The position numbers were made by a program, and so were the translations under genes. 64,000 nucleotides of DNA from Hanleya hanleyi (Eukaryota; Mollusca; Polyplacophora; Lepidopleurida; Hanleyidae). Where the stretch lies: positions 1 to 64,000 of the forward strand of contig JAVTVY010020591.1 in NCBI GenBank assembly GCA_036873755.1, written 5' to 3'. Below the pieces are notes generated by a model that saw nothing but the letters and a program-made list of their open reading frames with translations, was not told the DNA's origin and ran no database searches. The number at the start of each line of letters is the position of its first letter. The stretch's first letter is position 1. Shown piece after piece: positions 57,827-64,000 of this stretch.

Positions 57827-58463
57827 TTATATTCGGCATGGTACGATATGATGGGGTGATTTGTCAGATTGGTAACGAAAAACGTGACATTGGTCATCCT
57901 CTCCACGATCCACGGGTGTTGGGGCGTATTTGACGGGCCCTTTCCATGACATCCAATTGGTCAACTTGAGCCAAAACGGTCTGGAACGTCCGATCCGTAA
58001 CGGTGAACGACTGGTCAAATACCCGGATGTTACTGGTCGGATAAAAGTACCTGACTTGGTTGGTTTCCTTATGCTGCGAAAATAACCGATCGCCAGGTTC
58101 AAGTTGAAGACCGTAGTTTGGTCTTTGAAGATGGTTTCCATGTATCTGTGTAGGGCGGCGAGGTCCACCAGCTGGAAATTGCAGATGTCTAGCAGCGGAT
58201 GATGCTGCTGAAAGCATCATCAGATCATGAATCAATGGCCCCGATAGATGCCACTTACTACATTGATATCAGTTAAAGAGATCGCTAGGGACATCCACCG
58301 GATTATCCTGAATAGGTTCCATGTCCTCAGGCGTATGAGCCGGAACCGTATCGCTGGGGTGCGGCTGGATATCCAGGCCCTCCTCGACTGTAGGCATTGG
58401 CGAGCTGAATATTGGCTTGTTGCTCGGCAAATGTTGTGTAGGTGGTGTTTCCTTACGTTTCAT
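57827..58463 (-). pseudogene. Polinton-associated conserved gene of unknown function (copy B)
   Basis: The minus strand reads EEEPREMKRKETPPTQ, a proline-rich stretch, NPVDVPSDLFN and a stop, then in shifted frames ETIFKDQTTVFNLNLAIGYF, FYPTSNIRVFDQSFTV and VERMTNVTFFVTNL near 57840. It matches copy A at 29767-30397 block by block, which supports a real conserved protein behind both broken copies. Both sit on the minus strand just inside palindromic module arrays. Its role is not known to me. Confidence 0.5.
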
Positions 58464-58530
58464 CTCCCTGGGCTCCTCTTCAGTGGGATGCTGTTAGCGT
58501 GGTGACGGATCATGAATCAAAGGTGCCGTT

Positions 58531-58713
58531 TTAACTGACTGGGCCGTTTGAAGAGTGGAATAAACGATCGTGACGCAGTAAAATATTCCCCAGATTAAAT
58601 AACCGTGAGCAGGTTATACAAGTATACCTTGCGCCTTTGTTCATGGATGACTCGAGGCGTCGCAAATCTTCCGGAGGATTAAATAGCTCCAGGCATGTCG
58701 TACAAGAGAACAT
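58531..58713 (-). other. C2H2 zinc-finger-like frame
   Basis: Minus strand: MFSCTTCLELFNPPEDLRR, then ARYTCITCSRLFNLGNILLR and HDRLFH. The second unit has the Cys-x2-Cys ... His-x4-His spacing of a C2H2 finger; the first has the cysteines but no histidine pair. It lies just upstream of the unknown Polinton-type gene and might be its N-terminal part separated by a frameshift. Confidence 0.45.
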
Positions 58714-59698
58714 GTCAGCTGCGTATCAGCGAATGTTGAAGACTCCGACATATCGCCGCATTTGTATGCCCGCAGCCCACAAGAACTCTACTACGTTGTT
58801 TTCTCCACCAATCAGAGTACAGTCTGAGAGCTTCAAGCAAGCAATCATTGCGCTACCAACATCCATAGACCTTAAACTAGTAACACTGAACTGTGCTCTG
58901 AAAGAAGAAGCCATTTCAACTTTCAGCTTCATTCCTCCAGAGAATGGAACCACTGTTGAAAATGTAAATATACCCATCAAGGATAAAGATTATCAGGTAT
59001 CTCAGACCCAGACTGTTTCGATGGGATAGACAAATATCAGCGACAGTGCCATATCATTTTGGAGCCGTCTGCGACTCCTGTCATTCATTCCCCTAGGCGT
59101 GTCCCAATTAGCAAGAAGGATGATAAGAAGCTGATTTGGAAGAGCTGGAGGCCGAAGGAATACTAGTCAAGTTTCAGGAAGGTGAACCTACATACTGGTC
59201 GAATAGTCCAATGCACCAGAGAAAGCCTAATGACAAATTGAGAATATGAAAACTTCAATAAGGCTATCCGCAGGGACCATCGTTAGAAGAGATTTATCTA
59301 AAGTTGGCAGGCGCTACAACATGTTCGATAGTAGATGCAAAATGTGGTTATTGGAACGTGGAGCTAGACGAGGAATCCAGATACCTCACAACTTTGGGTC
59401 TAAAGTTGTCACAGGGTGAATTTCAGTCCAAAATTGTCCAGACATTTGAAGGGGTGAAGGGGCAGTCGGTATTGTTGATGATATTGGCATATTTGGCAAA
59501 ACGGAAGCAGACCATGACAGACACACGCATCAAGTCATGGCAGATGCAGACTCAGAACGCTTTCTGCGTGAATTGGTGAAGAAAGACAAGTCTGACTGGA
59601 AAACTAGTCATCAGCAAGCTTTTGAGCAAATAAAGGAGTCCATCACAGAGAAACACAAACTTGGATATTTCGACGCAAGCAAGGAAGTGACTATTTAG

Positions 59699-60042
59699 AT
59701 GGACGCTTCAATGAAGGGGCTCGGTGCCACATTGCTGCAGGATGACAAAACGATCGGCTTTTTTACCAGTAAGGCATTGACCAACGTCGAAGCAAAATAT
59801 GCTAACATTAAGGGTGAGCTCTTAGTCGTAGTATTGAGTGTGAACGGTTTCACACTTATTTGTATGGTCGCAGTTTCGTCGTGCAAACAGATCATAAACC
59901 CCTGGAAAGCATTCATCTGAAGCATCTGACTTCCACGCCTTCTAGGTTACAGTGCATGTTACTTCGCCTTCAACGGTACGATGTGACAGTTAAGTATCTG
60001 CCCGGCAGGATGAGTCGACACTTGATGGTGGTATACTTATGA
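59699..60042 (+). pseudogene. Gypsy (second family) RNase H remnant
   Basis: DASMKGLGATLLQDDKTIGF then FTSKALTNVEAKYANIKGEL and, after a frameshift near 59850, MYGRSFVVQTDHKPLESI and LQRYDVTVKYLPGR. Catalytic Asp in DASM and the TDHKPL motif are visible. An in-frame TAG lies just before DASM. Confidence 0.8.
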
Positions 60043-60249
60043 AAGGCTCTAGAATTGTGATACCGATAGTGGTTCAAGGTGAAATTCTAGCTATCCTGCA
60101 CACAGCGCACCAGGGAGCCGAGAAAAAAAGAAGCTACGTGCCAGGACAGCAGTGTTCTGGAGAAACATTGACGACCACGATCATGTACAACGTGCCAGAA
60201 ATTCCAACCATGTCAGGCCAAGGAGCCCCTCATTGAAACAGGACTTCCA

Positions 60250-60771
60250 CTCAGGCCGTGGCACACTCCAGGAACTGACTTGTTCTACATAGGTAATGAG
60301 GAGTACCTCCTAATTGCCGAGAACTACTCCAAGTATCCATTTGTGAGAAGAATCCCTTCAGGCCATAGTACAAGCAAAACCGTTGTCGATTTGACCAAAC
60401 AAATTCTTGGTGAACATTGAGTTCCTGTGATAATGCGTTCAGAAAATGGCCCACACTATGCAAGTGAGAAATATCAGAAATTTGCTCGTGAGTACGGTTT
60501 TCACTCAGATACCAGTTCTCCACATTATCCACGTAGTAATAGGTTCATCGAGAGCCAAGCCAAATCAGTGAAGAAGGCGTTGAAAAGGGGAAAGGAAACT
60601 GGCACAGACCCGAACATGGTTTTGCGTTGCCTAAGAGCCACGCCTACTGATAGCGAACTTCCATCTTCAGGTGAACTGCTCCTTGGCAGAACCATGCAGA
60701 ACAGCCTTCCTAGGAAATCCCATAGGAAGGTGACCCTAGACGACGTCATCAATCGGTTATGGGAGAAATAG
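60250..60771 (+). pseudogene. Gypsy (second family) integrase core remnant
   Basis: The plus strand reads PGTDLFYIGNEEYLLIAENY (first catalytic Asp), then a TGA near 60418, VIMRSENGPHYASEKYQKF and NRFIESQAKSVKKALKRG. The second catalytic Asp, normally in SDNGP, is Glu here (SENGP); the catalytic Glu in FIES is kept. It ends GELLLGRTMQNSLP and DDVINRLWEK before TAG. The part from 60531 onward forms the beginning of the 1711-bp tandem unit. Confidence 0.8.
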
Positions 60772-61397
60772 GACATCCCGATAAAAATATCATGACCAGC
60801 ACGTTAAGGACTTGCCCATCCTTGTTTCTGGATAAAAAGTCACCATTCAAAATCCAACTATCCACCGGTGGGAACCAGATGTGGTTACCAGTCAGACAGG
60901 AAGGTTACCACGGTCAGATATCGTGAAGATCTTAGCAGGCCGTCACTTGAGGAGAAACAGATCGCAGATAAGTATAGTCCCGCAGGTCCAGAAGAGGGTC
61001 CGTTTCAACCTAAGACCGAAGTTACCAACTCCTGCTGTGGAAAGAGGAAGGTAAGACTATTCATCTCGCGTCGCGTATGAACCAGCTGATTCACACCAGA
61101 GGAACAATCCTCGAACTGTTAATGCCAAGTATTGGCAGTATGTACACCTGAACTGGTCTTCACATTATCGAGAATTAGCATCATGCTAACTGCAGAAACC
61201 TGCTGTGATTTGATAGACAGGTTTGAATCGTGGACTTGAAGATATTTTGAACATTGATCTGTTTGAACTTTAATGCAACCAGAATAACTGAGACGGTAGT
61301 TTCGGCAACCCATTTGTGGGAACAGAGAACTCTAGAAATGTATTGATCAGTATGTCTTTAATTTGTTGGTGCTGTTTTGTTCCCAGAGAAAAGGGGA

Positions 61398-61560
61398 TGT
61401 AATGATGACACCTCATCCGAGGTTTATTTCAGTATTATTCGAGCATGCGCGCTCAGATCTTCTCTCTCCATGCGTCCATGCTCATGTAAAGCATCGGGCT
61501 AATAAATCGTGCACTTTGAGCGTACCTCAAAATACCCCCTTTTTCTATTACTTCCCGACA
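61398..61560 (+). mobile_element. Short gypsy LTR (163 bp), unit 1
   Basis: It begins TGTAATGATG directly after a polypurine tract and ends CTTCCCGACA, giving canonical TG...CA borders. A TAATAAATCG polyadenylation-type signal lies near 61500. It is the 3' LTR of the element to its left; no 5' LTR is present in the window. Confidence 0.8.
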
Positions 61561-61689
61561 GAATGTGAATGTGGATAGGACTTTCAATTCAAACCACCCC
61601 GAACTGCATCATGAGAGCGCACCACCTCACACACCTGGATGAGATAAACCACCACACTTACCCCATTCCTCCCCCCTCTCCTGCTCCTC

Positions 61690-62241
61690 CTCGTCCTCTT
61701 CCTCCTCCTCCTCTACACACGTACACACAGGTAACTCTACCGACCGCAGACCGGCCTGGCATGACGTCATCGATGTGAATGGATTGATACATACCCATTG
61801 TAGCCACGTTAGTATTATATACTAGCATGGTAAAAAACTGTTATGCTGTAGCGTTAAGGCATTAAGACATGGCGTTAAAGCGTTACAACACAATCTCAGC
61901 AATAACAAAATTCCCAGTCCTACGACTCACCAGATCTAATGTCCGTGTTTCGCTTTATTTCCGGGGGAATTTTTACATGCACCCACTATTCCACCCTGCA
62001 CCTGTCGGCAGACCACGATCCGTTGGGAACTGGTATTAGCCCCTCTAGACTTGGTTGATGGGGCTTTTCTATATTTTAGGGGTAAAGTCCTTTTTCCGGA
62101 TCTTTTCCGGGGAAAGTTTTACATGCACCCACCCATGACAAGATCGACCTGTGTGAGCACTTCACGTGGATACCCTCCCCGACCCAGTAAGCCCAATATT
62201 GACTCACCTCGACCCTCAAACGCCCATTTCCATGCCATTCC
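61690..62241 (-). repeat. Inverted Polinton-end segment inside the macrosatellite unit
   Basis: Its reverse complement matches about 57125-57600 in order: a GGGTCGAGG and AATATTGG module (62190-62205), ATCCACGTGAAG, CATGTAAAACTTTC, GCCTTAACGC, then GGCGTCATGCCAGG-like and ACCTGxGTGTAxG words. A second copy lies in unit 2 (about 63401-63952). Confidence 0.7.
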
Positions 62242-62506
62242 ACGTAGTAATACGTTCATCGAGAGCCAAGGCAAATCAGTGAAGAAGGCGTTGAAAAGGG
62301 CAAAGGAAACTAGCACAGACCCGAACATGGTTTTGCGTTGTCTAAGAGCCACGCCTACTGATAGCAAACTTCCATCTTCAGGTGAACTACTCCTTGGCAG
62401 AACCATGCAGAACAGCCTTCCTAGGAAATCCCACAGGAAGGTGACCCTAGACGACGTCATCAATCGGTTAAGGGAGAAACAGGACATCCCGATAAAAATA
62501 TCATGA
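62242..62506 (+). pseudogene. Gypsy integrase C-terminal fragment, macrosatellite unit 2
   Basis: It repeats the integrase end from SNTFIESQGKSVKKALKRAK to DVINRLREKQDIPIKIS. The codon that is TAG in unit 1 is CAG here, so the frame is longer. The frame upstream of 62242 is Polinton-derived noncoding DNA, so the open reading frame of 151 codons across the junction is an accidental fusion. Confidence 0.8.
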
Positions 62507-63108
62507 CCAGCACGTTAAGGACTTGCCCATCCTTGTTTCTGGATAAAAAGTCACCATTCAAAATCCAACTATCTACAGGTGGGAACCAGATGTGGTTACC
62601 AGTCAGACAGGAAGGTTACCACGGTCAGATATCGTGAAGATCTTAGCAGGCCGTCACTTGAGGAGAAACAGATCGCAGATAAGTATAGTCCCGCAGGTCC
62701 AGAAGAGGGTCCGTTTCAACCTAAGACCGAAGTTACCAACTCCTGCTGTGGAAAGAGGAAGGTAAGACTATTCATCTCGCGTCGCGTATGAACCAGCTGA
62801 TTCACACCAGAGGAACAATCCTCGAACTGTTAATGCCAAGTATTGGCAGTATGTACACCTGAACTGGTCTTCACATTATCGAGAATTAGCATCATGCTAA
62901 CTGCAGAAACCTGCTGTGATTTGATAGACAGGTTTGAATCGTGGACTTGAAGATATTTTGAACATTGATCTGTTTGAACTTTAATGCAACCGGAATAACT
63001 GAGACGGTAGTTTCGGCAACCCATTTGTGGGAACAGAGAACTCTAGAAATATATTGATCAGTATGTCTTTAATTTGTTGGTGCTGTTTTGTTCCCAGAGA
63101 AAAGGGGA

Positions 63109-63271
63109 TGTAATGATGACACCTCATCCGAGGTTTATTTCAGTATTATTCGAGCATGCGCGCTCAGCTCTTCTCTCTCCATGCGTCCATGCACATGTAA
63201 AGCATCGGGCTAATAAATCGTGCACTTTGAGCGTACCTCAAAATACCCCCTTTTTCTATTACTTCCCGACA
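63109..63271 (+). mobile_element. Short gypsy LTR, unit 2
   Basis: Same borders and same polypurine tract as the LTR at 61398-61560, exactly 1711 bp later, with a few substitutions. Confidence 0.8.
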
Positions 63272-64000
63272 GAATGTGAATGTGGATAGGACTTTCAATT
63301 CAAACCAGCCCGAACTGCATCATGAGAGCGCGCCACCTCACACACCTGGATGAGATAAACCACCACACTTACCCCATTCCTCCTCCCTCTCCTGCTCCTC
63401 CTCGTCCTCTTCCTCCTGCTCCTCCACACGCGTACACACAGGTAACTCTACCGAGCGCAGACCGGCCTGGCATGACGTCATCGATGTGAATGGATTGATA
63501 CATACCCATTGTAGCCGCGTTAGTATTATATATTAGCATGGTAAAAAACTGTTATGCTGTAGCGTTAAGGCATTAAGACATGGCGTTAAAGCGTTACAAC
63601 ACAATCTCAGCAATAACAAAATTCCCAGTCCTACGACTCACCAGATCTAAAGTCGGTGTTTCGCTTTATTTCCGGGGGAATTTTTACATGCACCCACTAT
63701 TCCACCCTGCACCTTTCGGCAGACCACGATCCGTTGGGAACTGGTATTAGCCCCTCTAGACTTGGTTGATAGGGCTTTTCTATATTTTAGGGGTAAAGTC
63801 CTTTTTCCGGATCTTTTCCGGGGAAAGTTTTACATGCACCCACCCATGACAAGATCGACCTGTGGGAGCACTTCACGTGGATACCCTCCCCGACCCAGAA
63901 AGCCCAATATTGACTCACCTCGACCCTCAAACGCCCATTTCCATGCCATTCCACGTAGTAATACGTTCATCGAGAGCCAAGGCAAATCAGTGAAGAAGGC

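Larger units (their letters stand above)
58715..61560 (+). mobile_element. Second Ty3/gypsy element, 5'-truncated, decayed, with 3' LTR
   Basis: The plus strand carries, in order, a protease-RT linker (LKLVTLNCALKEE, then DCFDGIDKYQRQ), RT with SPRRVPISKKD and KLAGATTCSIVDAKCGYWNV, a VDDI catalytic motif in a shifted frame near 59475, RNase H (MDASMKGLGATLLQDD, VQTDHKPLESI), integrase pieces, a polypurine tract AGAGAAAAGGGGA and a 163-bp LTR. RT lacks its middle part. Several stops and shifts occur. It differs in sequence and strand from the gypsy at 47-51 kb, so it is another family. Confidence 0.85.
60531..64000 (+). repeat. Macrosatellite, 1711-bp unit, two full copies and the start of a third
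   Basis: ACGTAGTAATA-GTTCATCGAG begins units at 60531, 62242 and 63953, exactly 1711 bp apart, and whole-unit comparison shows only scattered substitutions. Each unit holds the last 80 codons of the gypsy integrase, its C-terminal tail, a polypurine tract, one LTR, a CT-rich tract (about 61665-61725) and then an inverted piece of the Polinton-end repeat. Units 2 and 3 start directly after Polinton-derived sequence, unlike unit 1, which is joined to the rest of the gypsy element. The array continues past the window. Confidence 0.95.

Noticed and set aside
62051..62506. 151-codon gene across the macrosatellite junction
   Set aside because: The first half is Polinton-derived noncoding DNA and the second half is the gypsy integrase end; the fusion is accidental.

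Overview
This window looks like repeat-dense nuclear DNA of a marine invertebrate, most likely a gastropod or other mollusc. The clues are intron-bearing gene remnants with GT/AG borders, a tRNA-derived SINE whose 3' tail ends in ACTC repeats (36.6-36.95 kb, with loose tails at 14.3 and 53.1 kb), and an element mix of Crypton, DIRS, Polinton, Penelope-like, CR1/Jockey LINE, Ty3/gypsy, piggyBac and Harbinger types. The species call is inference. Almost no open frame looks like an intact host gene. The one clear cellular-type gene is a decayed SAMD3-like gene on the minus strand, with exons spread from 23.1 kb down to 10.3 kb.

Layout. 0-1.4 kb: Crypton-type tyrosine recombinase (minus), open to the window edge. 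2-7 kb: short tandem duplications, a Penelope-like 3' fragment and an 89-bp minisatellite. 7.2-10.2 kb: CR1/Jockey-like LINE (minus). 10.3-23.1 kb: SAMD3-like exons, with a piggyBac-type MITE in one intron and a 0.73-kb direct repeat beside one exon. 22.4-25.1 kb: decayed CACTA/EnSpm-like transposase. 25.2-28.3 kb: second LINE. 28.5-30.4 kb: Polinton end with palindromic repeats and a conserved unknown gene. 32.4 kb: Harbinger-type MITE. 33.1-34.9 kb: Polinton protease and capsid genes, the protease split by a Penelope-like insertion. 35.3-36.1 kb: another Penelope-like copy. 36.2-38.9 kb: 679-bp higher-order array holding a SINE. 39.1-41.0 kb: DIRS-type recombinase and duplications. 41.8-46.7 kb: 55-bp satellite with 660-bp higher-order periodicity. 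46.9-51.2 kb: Ty3/gypsy element (minus), its integrase split by the longest Penelope-like copy. 52-54 kb: minisatellites. 56.4-58.7 kb: second Polinton end. 58.7-61.6 kb: second Ty3/gypsy remnant with a 163-bp 3' LTR. 60.5-64 kb: tandem macrosatellite of 1711-bp units.

How the parts relate. The window is a record of nested insertion and tandem amplification. Four Penelope-like copies share one 3' end and have staggered 5' ends, as target-primed reverse transcription predicts; two of them sit inside genes of other elements and so date after them. The 1711-bp macrosatellite fuses the end of a gypsy integrase and its LTR to an inverted piece of Polinton end, so two unrelated elements have become one tandem unit. 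Nearly every element gene carries a stop, frameshift, truncation or lost catalytic residue; the exceptions are the Penelope-like RT frame and the 347-codon Crypton frame.
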